Below, in pieces: positions 18,248-28,653 of a DNA stretch of 59,296 nt; positions within the stretch are counted from its first letter, which is position 1; each line of letters begins with the position of its first letter. This stretch comes from Deltaproteobacteria bacterium YD0425bin51 (GTDB lineage: Bacteria > Desulfobacterota > Desulfobacteria > Desulfobacterales > YD0425bin51), in assembly GCA_002753225.1 (NCBI GenBank), contig PDZS01000028.1, positions 1 to 59,296 on the forward strand. Direction: 5' to 3'. The notes under the pieces were generated by a model. It made no database searches, had not been told where the DNA came from, and worked only from the letters and a program-made list of their open reading frames with translations. Position numbers and translations under genes: made by a program.

Positions 18248-20926
18248 ATGAATAGAAATATTGTTTTACTAATAATTTTAAATAGTATTTTTTGCATATC
18301 TGACATATGTTATGCTGTTCCAGCTTCACCAATAATATATGAGCTTCAACAATCTGACGGAACGACTTTTTTGGGTAGGAAATGGGGTGATGAGCGTTTT
18401 CATGGCTGGAACAATATTGATGGTTATGAAATTGAATTTAATGAAGAGAGCAAAAACTGGGTTTATGCTCCATTTGATAAAATTCAACCTTCAAGAACAG
18501 ATGGAAAATATTTAACAACAACTCAAATTCAATTAGGAATTCCCCCAGATAAAGCTTCTTCTCCACAAGGGACAAGAAAAATTCCAGTTATAATGATTAA
18601 CTTCAGCGATAGAAGTACATCTTATGGTCCCAGCGATTTTACTACATCTCTTTTTGGATCAGGAAATAAATCCATGAAAGATTATTATGAAGAAGTATCA
18701 TATGGCAAATTTACTATTTCTTCAGGTTCTGCAGGCATAAAAGGATGGTTTAAAGCTCCTAAAACTCATGATTATTATGGGACAAATAGTTCAGGACAAG
18801 ACGTACATCCTGCTGAACTTGTAATAGAAGCAGTAAAAGCAGCAGACTCAAGCATTAACTTTGCAGAATATGATTCTGATGGAGACTGTTATTGCGACGT
18901 TGTAGCAGTTATCCACCAAGGAAAAGGAGAGGAAGATGGTGGTACATCAACAGATATCTGGTCACATAATTGGAATTTGCAAAGTGCAGAAATTGTTGGT
19001 GATGGAACAGGCGTATATACTACAAACGACAGCGCATCATGCGGGAATATTAAAATAAAAAACTATATTATTATGCCAGAGAAATCTGGAGATGGACTGC
19101 AATCAACAATTGGTGTCTTTTCACATGAATATGGCCATTCTCTTGGACTTCCAGACCTTTATGATACAGATAACAGCTCTTATGGAATTGGAAATTGGGG
19201 ACTTATGGGAAGCGGAAGTTGGAATAATACTTCAAGACCAGGAGATACACCAGCTCTTATGTGCGCATGGAGTAAATTTTTTCTTGGCTGGATTTCCCCA
19301 ACTCAGGTTTCAGGAACTTTAAACAATGAATTAATAGAGCCTGCATCACAAAATGAAGATGTATATAAATTCTTAAGTGGCACTTCATCAAGCGGAGAAT
19401 ATATACTTGTTGAAAATAGATATAAGAGCGGTTTTGACTCTGGACTACCCAGAAGCGGTTTAGTTATATGGCATATTGACGCAAGTAAAAGTAATAATGA
19501 CAAAGAATGTTACCCGCCAAACGACTGTTCTTCAACTCACTATAAAGTTTCGATTGAACAAGCTGACGGAAGTTGGAATCTCGAGAAAAAAAATAATAAA
19601 GGAGATTCAGGTGATGTATATCCTGGGACATCAAATAATACAGATTATACAAATACATCACTTCCAAACAGCAAACTTTACAGCGGATCTTCAAGTAATG
19701 TATATATAAAAGATATTAAATCTGAAAGTTCTAATATTAGAGCTACACTTTCATTAGGAGAACCAGCTACAACTTCTACAACAACTACTACTACTACTAC
19801 TACCAGTACCAGTACGACATCATCAACAAATAGCTCTTCAACAACTACATCTAAGTCAACTACTAGTGTAAGTTCATCTTCAACAAGCACTTCAACATCA
19901 AGCAGTTCTTCAACATCAAGCAGCTCTTCAACAACAAAAGAGACCACAACTATACACAATAATGAAAGGCCTGTTAAACCTGATCTATATCTGCCAACAA
20001 ATGGAGCAGAAAATGTTGAATTACAAGCAAAGCTTGAAACTAAAGCTTTTTCAGACCCAGATAATGGCGATATACATCAAAAAACTGAATGGATTATAAG
20101 TACAGATAAAGAATTTTCAGTAAACATATTTAACACTATCAGTAAATCAAATTTAATTTCATTAAATGTTCCTCAAGGTGTACTTGAGGAAAAAACAATA
20201 TATTATTGGAAAGTTCGATTTTATGATAATCATGACGCATCATCTGAATGGTCTGATCTATTTTCATTTAGAACTCTTCAAACAAATAATGATTCTGACT
20301 CTGATGGAATTCAAGACGATCAGAAGGTAGATAATGGAACAGATATAGATGAAAATACAATTATTGATAACCAGCAGACAGATATAAAAAGCATAAACAC
20401 AATTATTGGCGATACAAAACTCGGTGTTAAGATTTCGGAATTGGTTAAAACAATAGAAAATATAAAGTCTATTGATCCAAAAAACATTGAAGAAAAAGAA
20501 AATAAACCAGACCAGTTTCCTATTGGTATGATTAATTTTAAATTAAAAACTGAAAATGTTGGAGATGTTGTTAAAGTTAATGTATATTTTGCAGATCCAT
20601 TAGAAAAAGATTTAAAATGGTATCATTATGATGAAATAAATGGATGGGAAGATTATTCTGATTATGCTGCTTTTAGCTCTGATAGAAAATATGTTACTTT
20701 GACTTTGAAAGATGGGGGATTTGGTGACTCAGATGGAGTAGCAAATGGTATAGTTGTTGATCCATCAGGACCTGCAAAATCAGGAAATAATGACAGTTCA
20801 ACAACCACTACTACTACAGTTACAACAACTACTACTACAATTGCATCTTCTCCACAATCAAGTGGAGGGGGCGGCGGCGGTGGTGGTGGATGCTTTATAA
20901 ATACTATAAAGGAATTTTTACCATGA
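18248..20926 (+). CDS. Secreted M6 family metalloprotease with choice-of-anchor U-like domain and Gly-rich tail
   Basis: Exported zinc protease, about 892 aa. The ATG at 18248 lies 6 nt after AAGGAG; the ATG at 18242 touches the Shine-Dalgarno. A signal peptide ends near CYA-VPAS. The immune-inhibitor-A-like catalytic domain (about 90-500) has zinc motif HEYGHSLGLPD, H293 and H297. A Thr/Ser-rich linker (about 508-565) leads to an Fn3-like domain (YYWKVRFYD) and a DSDSDGIQDDQ calcium-type loop. A domain resembling choice-of-anchor U follows (GMINFKL, WYHYDEINGWEDY, LKDGGFGDSDGVANGI). The end is a second Thr-rich linker, ten glycines and CFINTIKEFLP, like a shortened CFI-type tail. It overlaps the adaptor gene by 4 bp, linking it to the efflux operon. 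Confidence 0.9.
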   Translation: MNRNIVLLIILNSIFCISDICYAVPASPIIYELQQSDGTTFLGRKWGDERFHGWNNIDGYEIEFNEESKNWVYAPFDKIQPSRTDGKYLTTTQIQLGIPPDKASSPQGTRKIPVIMINFSDRSTSYGPSDFTTSLFGSGNKSMKDYYEEVSYGKFTISSGSAGIKGWFKAPKTHDYYGTNSSGQDVHPAELVIEAVKAADSSINFAEYDSDGDCYCDVVAVIHQGKGEEDGGTSTDIWSHNWNLQSAEIVGDGTGVYTTNDSASCGNIKIKNYIIMPEKSGDGLQSTIGVFSHEYGHSLGLPDLYDTDNSSYGIGNWGLMGSGSWNNTSRPGDTPALMCAWSKFFLGWISPTQVSGTLNNELIEPASQNEDVYKFLSGTSSSGEYILVENRYKSGFDSGLPRSGLVIWHIDASKSNNDKECYPPNDCSSTHYKVSIEQADGSWNLEKKNNKGDSGDVYPGTSNNTDYTNTSLPNSKLYSGSSSNVYIKDIKSESSNIRATLSLGEPATTSTTTTTTTTTSTSTTSSTNSSSTTTSKSTTSVSSSSTSTSTSSSSSTSSSSSTTKETTTIHNNERPVKPDLYLPTNGAENVELQAKLETKAFSDPDNGDIHQKTEWIISTDKEFSVNIFNTISKSNLISLNVPQGVLEEKTIYYWKVRFYDNHDASSEWSDLFSFRTLQTNNDSDSDGIQDDQKVDNGTDIDENTIIDNQQTDIKSINTIIGDTKLGVKISELVKTIENIKSIDPKNIEEKENKPDQFPIGMINFKLKTENVGDVVKVNVYFADPLEKDLKWYHYDEINGWEDYSDYAAFSSDRKYVTLTLKDGGFGDSDGVANGIVVDPSGPAKSGNNDSSTTTTTTVTTTTTTIASSPQSSGGGGGGGGGCFINTIKEFLP
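19771..19950 (+). repeat. Low-complexity Thr/Ser codon tract inside the M6 protease gene
   Basis: Trinucleotide-biased DNA (runs of ACT, ACA and AGT/TCA codons) encodes a linker of almost only Thr and Ser. A second, shorter tract with ACT/ACA and GGC/GGT runs lies at about 20798-20893, just before the stop. Such tracts can change length by slippage in steps of one codon. They probably serve as flexible spacers between extracellular domains. Confidence 0.8.
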
Positions 20927-22038
20927 ATAAAACCATAAGACTATTTTTGATAAATTTAATTTTTTCTTTTATTTTTATAAATTATATACAGGCTTCAAGT
21001 AATTCTCTTGTTGCTATTGAAGTGATTAAGGTAAAACCAGCAAATGTAACTGAAAGTATAGACGTTGTTGGAACACTATCACCCAAATCTCAAGTTGAAG
21101 TTAAAGCTGAGTATCCTGCTAAGGTTAAAGAAATTTATGTAAACGACTGGGTGTATGTAAAAAAAGGAGAGAAGCTAGCAAATCTTGATAGTGAGGAAAC
21201 AGAAATATTTGTTACAAAGGCTAAAGCTTCTGTGGAGATGGCAAAGGCTGATATTTTAAAAGCAAAAGTTTCTTTAAGCAGGGCTGAACGTGAGTATAAT
21301 CGAACCCTAAAACTGAAACAATCAGGACTTGCTACTCAGCAAAATCTTGATGAAGCTTCTACAGAAAAAGAAGCAGCAAATGCAGGTCTTGAAATCGCTC
21401 AAGCTCAATTAAAATCAGCAGAGGGTGCCATGCAGGAGGCAAAACTTCGTTTAAATAAAATGATTATTTATGCACCTATTGACGGTGTTATAGCTTTACG
21501 AGGAGTAAATGTCGGAGATTTAACAACTGATAGAATCTTATTTAAGATTGTTGATAACAGGCTACTTGATCTTACTGTTACTGTCCCTTCAAAAGACATG
21601 CGGTCAGTAATAGTTGGAGCTGATTTGACATTTAAAACTGACGCTTTTTATAATCAAACTTTTAAAGGTAAAATTAAATATATAAATCCTTCTGTCAATG
21701 AATCTGATAGATCAGTAAAAGTTTTGGCTGAAGTTCAAAATGACCCTGTTGTTTTAAAAGGGGGACTTTTTGTACAAGGAAAAATAATTACCAAAGTAAA
21801 AAATGGTGTTTTAGAGGTAAATAAAAATGCTTTTATTACATGGGATATTCCAAATAAAAAAGCAGAAGTATTTATAGTTAAAGAAGATACTGCAAAAAGA
21901 ATAAGTGTTCAAACAGGTATGATAAACGGAGATCTGGTTGAAATTACAAAAGGATTGAGCGTTGATGATCTTATTGTTTCTCATGCAGGTTTCAATGTTA
22001 AAGATGGTGATAAAGTCAAAATCACAGAAATAAAGTGA
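20923..22038 (+). CDS. RND efflux periplasmic adaptor (membrane fusion protein)
   Basis: Adaptor subunit of a tripartite efflux pump, about 371 aa. The ATG at 20923 overlaps the protease stop as ATGA and is followed by a signal peptide (MNKTIRLFLINLIF, ending near IQA-SSN). The lipoyl half-motifs are VEVKAEYPAKVKEIYVNDW and MIIYAPIDGVIALRGVNVGD. They flank a coiled-coil hairpin (about 85-160, repeats such as AKASVEMAKADILKAK). Beta-barrel and membrane-proximal domains follow. The RND gene starts 9 bp downstream. Substrate unknown. Confidence 0.93.
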   Translation: MNKTIRLFLINLIFSFIFINYIQASSNSLVAIEVIKVKPANVTESIDVVGTLSPKSQVEVKAEYPAKVKEIYVNDWVYVKKGEKLANLDSEETEIFVTKAKASVEMAKADILKAKVSLSRAEREYNRTLKLKQSGLATQQNLDEASTEKEAANAGLEIAQAQLKSAEGAMQEAKLRLNKMIIYAPIDGVIALRGVNVGDLTTDRILFKIVDNRLLDLTVTVPSKDMRSVIVGADLTFKTDAFYNQTFKGKIKYINPSVNESDRSVKVLAEVQNDPVVLKGGLFVQGKIITKVKNGVLEVNKNAFITWDIPNKKAEVFIVKEDTAKRISVQTGMINGDLVEITKGLSVDDLIVSHAGFNVKDGDKVKITEIK

Positions 22039-22047
22039 GGTTATTTA

Positions 22048-25000
22048 ATGTTCCTTTCCAATCTCTCTATCGATAGACCTGTACTTGCAACAGTTATGAT
22101 GCTTTCATTGATCACTCTTGGATTTTTTTCTTATAAAGATTTACCAATTGACATGTATCCTAATGTCGAAATACCTGTTGTTTCAATAGTTACAAAATAT
22201 CCTGGGGCATCTCCAGAAACAGTTGAGCGTGAAGTTTCAAAAAAGATTGAAGAAGCTGTAAACCCTATTTCTGGGATTAAACATGTTTCATCAACTTCAA
22301 GAGAGAGCGTTTCAATAGTTGTTGCACAATTTCAGCTGGAAGTAAAAGTTGATGATGTGTCCCAAGAAGTTAACTCTAAAATTAATGCTATCAGGGGAAC
22401 TCTTCCACGAGAAATTGAACAGCCAATTATTCAAAAAATGGATTTTAATGCTGCTCCAATTATATCTTTAGCTGTAAGATCAAATAATTTAAATTCTAGA
22501 GATTTGAGCGATATTGCAGATAAAAAAATTAAAAGACGTTTAGAGACCCTCCCCGGAGTTGGGCAGGTAAACTTGATAGGTTTATCCAAAAGGGAAGTAT
22601 CTATTGAGATAGATCCTAAAAGACTGGAATCTTTAGGAATGGGAGTTGATCAGCTTATTTCTGGTCTTCAATCTGAAAATACTAATACACCTCTTGGGAG
22701 GTTAACTAGAAAAGGTTCTGAATATCCTTTAAGAATATCAGGTAAACCAGATGCAGTAAGCGAATTTAATAACATGATAATAGGCCAGAGTAATCAGCGA
22801 CCTATAAAACTTTCAGAAATTGCTAAAATTATAGATGGAGTTGAAGAAAAACGTTCTATTACTTTAGTTAATGGTGTAGAAGCTATTGGCATAGATATTT
22901 TAAAACAATCAGGAGCTAATACAATTGGTGTTGTAAAACAAGTAAAAAGCGCAATTGAAAAGTTAAAAGACGAAATTCCAGCAGGCACATCCATAGAGGT
23001 TGTTAGAGATGGTTCTATTTCAATTCAGGATTCAGTAGAAGACGTTAAAGCATCACTTATTGAAGGAGGTCTTCTTACAATTTTTATAGTTTTTTTATTT
23101 CTGAATTCATGGCGTTCTACTGTTATAACAGGTCTTACTCTTCCCATATCAGTAATTGCATCTTTTATAGTTATGGGGGCATTTAATATGACATTAAATG
23201 TTATGACTCTTATGGCTCTTTCCCTTGCAATAGGACTTTTAATTGATGACGCAATAGTAGTAAGAGAAAATATAGTAAGACATCTTGAAACAGGAAAAGA
23301 TCATTTTGCAGCATCTAGAGATGGAACTAGTGAAATTGGTCTTGCTGTTATAGCTACAACTTTTACTATTGTTGCTGTATTTGTTCCAGTTGCATATATG
23401 AAAGGAATTGTAGGTAGATTCTTTTTTCAATTTGGTATTACAATTGCCTTTGCAGTTTTGGTTTCTTTGTTTGTTTCTTTCACATGGGATCCGATGCTAT
23501 CTTCCAGATGGGAAGACCCAGATATTGAAAGAAAAGGAAAAAGAAATTTTTTAGCTAGAATATTAGATAGATTTAATGATTTTTTTGAACGTATATCAGA
23601 GAAATACAGAGGGGTAATTTCATGGTCTTTAGATCATAGAAAAACTGTAATCATAATTGCTACTCTTACTTTTATTTTAGGATGTGTAATATTTGCCAAA
23701 TTACCTTCTTCATTTATTCCAGCTAGTGATACTGCAGAATGTTCTATAAGCTTTACAACATCTACGGATGCATCCTTTGAAGAAACAAAGCACAGGCTGG
23801 ATATGGTTTTATCAATGTTAAAAAATTTTCCTGAAATTGATCATACTTATTCTAATGTTGGAGCTGGAGATACCGCAACAGTAAGAGATGTGTCTATTTA
23901 TATCAAGTTAAAAGAAAAAAATAAAAGAACTCTTACACAAAAAGAAATTCAAAGGGATATAAGAGAAAAGCTTAAAAAAATACCCGGAATACTAGGTTCA
24001 GTAACTAGTGGAGAGGGTAAACCTCTCCAGGTAAATATTAGAGGAGAGGAAATACTTGAGCTTAAAAAATATGCATCTAAAATGAAACTAGAATTGTCTA
24101 AAGTTCCGGGAATTATTGATCTGGAATCTACTATGGAATATGATATTCCTGAATACCGATTAAATGTAAACCGTGAGAGAGCAATTGACGCTGGAGTTAT
24201 GAGTTCCAATATTGTTAGAACAGTTGCAGCTATGGTAGGAGGAGAGGTTGCAACAACATATGAAGATGAAGACGGACAAGCTATAAATGTTCGTGTAAGG
24301 TTACCCCAGGAATTAAGGCAGGATTTGGAACAAGTAAAAAATATTATGCTTTCTGTTTCTAAACCAACATACACTGGCAATGTTCCTACACTTATTCCTC
24401 TTGGTGAATTGATTACATACAATATGGGGAATACACCATCAGAAATCAGCAGAATGGATTTAAGCCGTCAGGTAGTAGTTTCAGGAAATTTAGATGGTGT
24501 AGATTTAGGAAGTGTCATGACTAAAGTAGCAGAGATTGCAGCAAATATGAAAATGCCTCCAGGATACAAAGTTGTTTTATCAGGAGAAGCAGAAGATATG
24601 GCAGAATCATTTGGTTATCTATTTCAGTCACTTTTTCTCGCAATAATATTTGTTTATCTTATTTTAGCAGCTCAATTTGAATCTTTTATTGATCCATTTG
24701 CAATTATGTTTTCTTTACCTCTTTCTATTGTAGGTATGGCACTCATGCTTTATATCACAAATGATGAAATTTCAATTATGTCTTTGATTGGTCTTATAAT
24801 GCTTATGGGTTTGGTTACTAAAAATGCTATTCTTTTGATTGATTATACAAAAGTTCTCATAAAGACTGGTAAAACACGAAGGCAGGCTTTAATTGATGCT
24901 GGTAAAACACGTTTACGACCAATTATTATGACAACTATGGCTATGATATTTGGAATGATGCCGCTTGCTTTAGCCATAGGAGCAGGAGCTGAAGCCCGAG

Positions 25001-26439
25001 CGCCTATGGCGAGAGCAGTAATTGGAGGTCTACTTACATCCACATTGCTTACTTTATTAGTTGTTCCTGTAATGTACACTTATTTAGACGATTTTGCAGA
25101 ATGGCTATATAGAAAATGGACTGGAAAAGTAAACATAGCATCTCTTTTTTTAATTTCTATATTTTTATTTTCTTTTAATGTTAAGCCTGCTTTATCACAG
25201 GGTACAAAATTGACAATAGATTCTGTTTTAAAATTAGCATCTATGAGAAATAAAGATATAAAAACAGCTTTGGAGTTCAGTAATACAGTCTATGGAAGAT
25301 ATATTGAAGAGAGATCTGCAGCTCTTCCCCAACTGACATTAACAGGCACAGGGAGTTATATTAGAGATGAGACAAGGGAGATTACTATTCCATCATTAGG
25401 TCCATCAAAAACGACTATCTATGATGCTAAGGTAACACTGACTCAGCCTTTATTTACATGGGGTAAAATTGGCGGTGCCATAAGAATAGCTGAAATTGGG
25501 ATGCTGACAGCAGAAGATCAGCTTAAAATGATGCGTCAGGAAGTTGCAAAAGATGTTAGTATAGCTTTTTATGATATTGTTTTAGCAAATGAGCTCACAT
25601 TTATTGCAAAAAAAAATTTGCAGCATAAAATACGTGTTTTAGCTGAATCCAAAAGAAAATATGAAGCTGGAACAGCAACTGAATATGACATTTTATCAGC
25701 AGAAGTTGCTATGAGAAATGCTAAACCAGAAGTTATTCAGGCTGAAAATTCCGTAAGAATTTATAGCGAACAGCTAGGAGCTCTTATTGGATTTCCAGAA
25801 GGTGATTTTGAAGTTGATGGTTCTATTGATGTTAATATTCATGAAATACCAAAATTTAATGATGTGTTAAATACATCATTAAATAATCGTCCAGACATTA
25901 CTGAGTTACGCCATCGTATGCAAATAAAGAAAGAACTGGTTAAAATAGTAGGAGCTGATAATAAGCCTAATATTATTCTACAAGGCTCTTATGATTGGCA
26001 GTATTTAGATGTAGATTCAAATAATGGAGATGGCAAAATTGGTAGCATTGCCCTTATTTTCACATGGCAATTTTTTGATGGATTTAAAACCCATGGTAGA
26101 ATTATACAGGCTAAGACAGATGTAAAAAATATTGAAATAGAAGAAGAAAAATTGAAAGATAAAATCAGACTTCAGGTAGCCCAGTCTTTAAGTAATTTGC
26201 GTCAAGCTGCGGAAACTGTAGCAGCACTTACAGAAACAGTAATACAGGCAGAAAAGCTTTTAGAAATGGCAAATAACGCCTTTCTATTTGGAGTTAAAAC
26301 TATTTTAGATGTTCAGGATGCCCAACTAAATTTAAAACAGGCAAAAGCAAATTTAGCAAAGGCAAAAAGAGATTATATATCGGCTGATATTACTCTTAAG
26401 TGGGTTATGGGAGTTATAAAACTTCCTGATAAAATTTAA
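22048..26439 (+). CDS. RND efflux transporter fused in frame to a TolC-family outer membrane factor
   Basis: A 1463-aa fusion protein. Residues 1 to about 1015 are a complete HAE1-type RND pump: [11 protein letters not shown] helix 1, porter domain repeats, the proton-relay pair in [16 protein letters not shown], and a final TM helix ending at VMYTYLDDF. After a short basic linker (YRKWTGKVN) comes a second export-like segment (about 1027-1047, [21 protein letters not shown]) with a signal-peptidase-type ALS site. From about 1050 a TolC-type OMF continues to the end, with two repeats ([15 protein letters not shown], then [15 protein letters not shown]). No in-frame ATG or GTG start lies at the junction. 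Cleavage would release both halves; this is inference. The adaptor gene immediately precedes. Confidence 0.93.
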   Translation: MFLSNLSIDRPVLATVMMLSLITLGFFSYKDLPIDMYPNVEIPVVSIVTKYPGASPETVEREVSKKIEEAVNPISGIKHVSSTSRESVSIVVAQFQLEVKVDDVSQEVNSKINAIRGTLPREIEQPIIQKMDFNAAPIISLAVRSNNLNSRDLSDIADKKIKRRLETLPGVGQVNLIGLSKREVSIEIDPKRLESLGMGVDQLISGLQSENTNTPLGRLTRKGSEYPLRISGKPDAVSEFNNMIIGQSNQRPIKLSEIAKIIDGVEEKRSITLVNGVEAIGIDILKQSGANTIGVVKQVKSAIEKLKDEIPAGTSIEVVRDGSISIQDSVEDVKASLIEGGLLTIFIVFLFLNSWRSTVITGLTLPISVIASFIVMGAFNMTLNVMTLMALSLAIGLLIDDAIVVRENIVRHLETGKDHFAASRDGTSEIGLAVIATTFTIVAVFVPVAYMKGIVGRFFFQFGITIAFAVLVSLFVSFTWDPMLSSRWEDPDIERKGKRNFLARILDRFNDFFERISEKYRGVISWSLDHRKTVIIIATLTFILGCVIFAKLPSSFIPASDTAECSISFTTSTDASFEETKHRLDMVLSMLKNFPEIDHTYSNVGAGDTATVRDVSIYIKLKEKNKRTLTQKEIQRDIREKLKKIPGILGSVTSGEGKPLQVNIRGEEILELKKYASKMKLELSKVPGIIDLESTMEYDIPEYRLNVNRERAIDAGVMSSNIVRTVAAMVGGEVATTYEDEDGQAINVRVRLPQELRQDLEQVKNIMLSVSKPTYTGNVPTLIPLGELITYNMGNTPSEISRMDLSRQVVVSGNLDGVDLGSVMTKVAEIAANMKMPPGYKVVLSGEAEDMAESFGYLFQSLFLAIIFVYLILAAQFESFIDPFAIMFSLPLSIVGMALMLYITNDEISIMSLIGLIMLMGLVTKNAILLIDYTKVLIKTGKTRRQALIDAGKTRLRPIIMTTMAMIFGMMPLALAIGAGAEARAPMARAVIGGLLTSTLLTLLVVPVMYTYLDDFAEWLYRKWTGKVNIASLFLISIFLFSFNVKPALSQGTKLTIDSVLKLASMRNKDIKTALEFSNTVYGRYIEERSAALPQLTLTGTGSYIRDETREITIPSLGPSKTTIYDAKVTLTQPLFTWGKIGGAIRIAEIGMLTAEDQLKMMRQEVAKDVSIAFYDIVLANELTFIAKKNLQHKIRVLAESKRKYEAGTATEYDILSAEVAMRNAKPEVIQAENSVRIYSEQLGALIGFPEGDFEVDGSIDVNIHEIPKFNDVLNTSLNNRPDITELRHRMQIKKELVKIVGADNKPNIILQGSYDWQYLDVDSNNGDGKIGSIALIFTWQFFDGFKTHGRIIQAKTDVKNIEIEEEKLKDKIRLQVAQSLSNLRQAAETVAALTETVIQAEKLLEMANNAFLFGVKTILDVQDAQLNLKQAKANLAKAKRDYISADITLKWVMGVIKLPDKI

Positions 26440-26444
26440 TTACT

Positions 26445-26471
26445 GTAGAGAAGTACGGCCGTGCATCTCTA
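26445..26471. repeat. Palindromic element between convergent genes
   Basis: An imperfect 12+12 bp palindrome (arms 26447-26458 and 26459-26470, centre CGGCCG, two mismatches) lies in the 36-bp gap between the RND fusion and the facing kinase gene. It is much G+C-richer than its surroundings. It resembles dispersed intergenic palindromes of the GTAGAGA-CGGCCG-TCTCTAC type known from many genomes. It could also act as a bidirectional terminator, although no strong T tract follows. Confidence 0.5.
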
Positions 26472-26475
26472 AGCA

Positions 26476-28650
26476 TCAGCGCGTTAATATTTCCTTTAAT
26501 TTTGCCTTAAAAGTTGAGAATTTATATGGTTTCTGTAAAAACCCTGCAAGACCTTTACCTGCAAAACGCGTTATTACTTCCTGCTCATTATAACCACTAG
26601 ATAAAATCACTCGAATATCTTTTTTGATTTTATTCAGTTCTCTAAATGTTTCTTCGCCGTTCATATTAGGCATTGTAAGGTCTAATATAACACAGACAAT
26701 CTCGTTACAATGTTTTTCAAATAGTTCTATAGCATCAAGTCCATTTGATGCTGTTATAACATGAAATCCAGCCCGCTCAACCATTTGACTTGCTGTTGTA
26801 AGAACAAATTCTTCATCATCCACAATAAGAATTGTTCCTTTTCCATACCAGTCTATTGCTTCAGAATGGCTTTTCTGTAAATCTTTTGCAAGTATTTTTA
26901 ATGATGGAAAAAGTATCTTAAATGTTGTTCCTTCTCCAACTTCACTATAGACTTTTATACCACCCTTATGCCCTCTTACTATTCCTTGAACAGCAGCAAG
27001 ACCAAGCCCTCTTCCTGTAAATTTTGTTGTAAAAAATGGATCAAAAATTCTTTTTAAGGTTTCTTTATCCATTCCAATTCCATTATCTGAAACATCAATA
27101 AATACATATAATCCGGGTGGAAGTTCATAATTTAAAAATGTATCATTTAAGTATTCAATAGTGCATTCCATTGAACCAATAGATATGGATATAACCCCAT
27201 TATCTTTTCCTATTGCTTCTGATGCGTTTGTGATAAGGTTCATTATTACCTGACGAACTTGAGCAGTATCAGCTTCAATTGCTGGTATATTTTCTGCAAA
27301 ATTATATTTTAATATAGTGTTTTTTGATATAGAAACTTCTAAAAGATGTGTTATTTCTTTAACCACTTCGCAAAGATCAGTTGGATAAATTTCAAACCTT
27401 CCTTTTCCTGAATATGCTAACATTTGTTTACAAATATCTGCAGCCTGTTTTGACGCTTTTTCAATTGCTATAAGATTATCTCTTACTGTAGAAACAGGAG
27501 AAAGCTGTGATAATGCGAGATCAGCATTTCCAAGAATTGCTGTCAGGAGATTATTAAAATCATGTGCTATACCTCCAGCAAGTATGCCAAGGCTCTCTAA
27601 CTTTTGTGTGTTTAAAATCTGGAGTTCAAGACGTGCCCGCTCTTCATCCATCGCAATTCTTTCCCAGTAAACTCCAATCATTTCAGCAACAACTCTGATT
27701 GCTTCGATATCTTCCTGTACCCATTCTCTTTCTTTTTCTATATCTTCAAAGCCTATAAATCCACTAAAATAATCTTTTGACGAAAATATTGGTATAATAG
27801 CAAGAGATATAACATCATGCCCAAAATAATTTTCTTTTTCATACATAGCACAAAATGAAAGCTGCTTTGAATCATTTACAACTATATTAGTTCCATTTTT
27901 TAATTTTTCTATCCACCATGGTAAATTAGCTATATCTAAAGTTTTTAACATTCCTTTTTTAGATTTAGTACCATGTTTACACCATTCATTTATATTATTT
28001 ATTGCTGATAATTTATTATTAAATTTAAATATATAAGTTCTATTAACGTTTATTGCTTCACCAATTATTTGTAGAAGTAAGTTTAAATCAACATTTCTTG
28101 AAATAAAAAGCTTTGATGATTTTGCAATAGCTTCTTCAATTTTAAGGCGATGTAAAAGCCTTTCTTCAATTAGCTTTCTCCTATTAATTTCACTTTCTAG
28201 CTTGTAAGTTCTTTCCCTCACTAATTCGTGAAGGTTTTCACTATATTTTTTCAGCTCGATCTTATCTTGTTTTCTCTTTAAAGTATTCTCAATAGTTACA
28301 GGAAGTGTTGTTAAATAACGGCCATCAATATCTTTTATTATGTAATCATAAGCTCCAGCTTTTATAGCAGTTACTGCTACATTTTCATCACCTGATCCTG
28401 TAACAACTATAATAGGAGTATCTTTTTTATCATAAATTATTTCAAGGGCAGTTCCATCTCCAAGCATATAATCTGCAACTATAATTTCAAACACTTCAGA
28501 CTCTAAAATTTTTTTTGCTTCATTTAAAGAACCTGCAATTGTATATCTGTATGGCAGTTTTTCTTTTTTTATAAATCGCTCAAATGCTGTTTGGTCTATA
28601 GGGTTATCTTCGATAAGCAAAAGTTTTATTTCTTTTTCTTTTGGCTCCAT
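26476..28650 (-). CDS. REC-GAF-histidine kinase-REC hybrid protein
   Basis: Soluble 724-aa phosphorelay protein. The N-terminal receiver has phospho-site D60 (VADYMLGDG), followed by a coiled coil (RERTYKLESEINRRK), a GAF domain (about 160-335) and HisKA with H363 in GGIAHDFNNLL. The HATPase has DNGIGMD and GRGLGLAA. The C-terminal receiver has IVDDEE and D657 (ILDLTMPNMNG). It starts 3 bp after the dCache kinase gene, so the membrane kinase probably feeds this protein. No DNA-binding output is present. Confidence 0.92.
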   Translation of the reverse strand: MEPKEKEIKLLLIEDNPIDQTAFERFIKKEKLPYRYTIAGSLNEAKKILESEVFEIIVADYMLGDGTALEIIYDKKDTPIIVVTGSGDENVAVTAIKAGAYDYIIKDIDGRYLTTLPVTIENTLKRKQDKIELKKYSENLHELVRERTYKLESEINRRKLIEERLLHRLKIEEAIAKSSKLFISRNVDLNLLLQIIGEAINVNRTYIFKFNNKLSAINNINEWCKHGTKSKKGMLKTLDIANLPWWIEKLKNGTNIVVNDSKQLSFCAMYEKENYFGHDVISLAIIPIFSSKDYFSGFIGFEDIEKEREWVQEDIEAIRVVAEMIGVYWERIAMDEERARLELQILNTQKLESLGILAGGIAHDFNNLLTAILGNADLALSQLSPVSTVRDNLIAIEKASKQAADICKQMLAYSGKGRFEIYPTDLCEVVKEITHLLEVSISKNTILKYNFAENIPAIEADTAQVRQVIMNLITNASEAIGKDNGVISISIGSMECTIEYLNDTFLNYELPPGLYVFIDVSDNGIGMDKETLKRIFDPFFTTKFTGRGLGLAAVQGIVRGHKGGIKVYSEVGEGTTFKILFPSLKILAKDLQKSHSEAIDWYGKGTILIVDDEEFVLTTASQMVERAGFHVITASNGLDAIELFEKHCNEIVCVILDLTMPNMNGEETFRELNKIKKDIRVILSSGYNEQEVITRFAGKGLAGFLQKPYKFSTFKAKLKEILTR

Positions 28651-28653
28651 CTT

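Noticed and set aside
19678..19959. 93-codon minus-strand ORF opposite the Thr/Ser tract
   Set aside because: A Val/Glu-rich product is the antisense shadow of the low-complexity codons; the plus-strand protease is clear.
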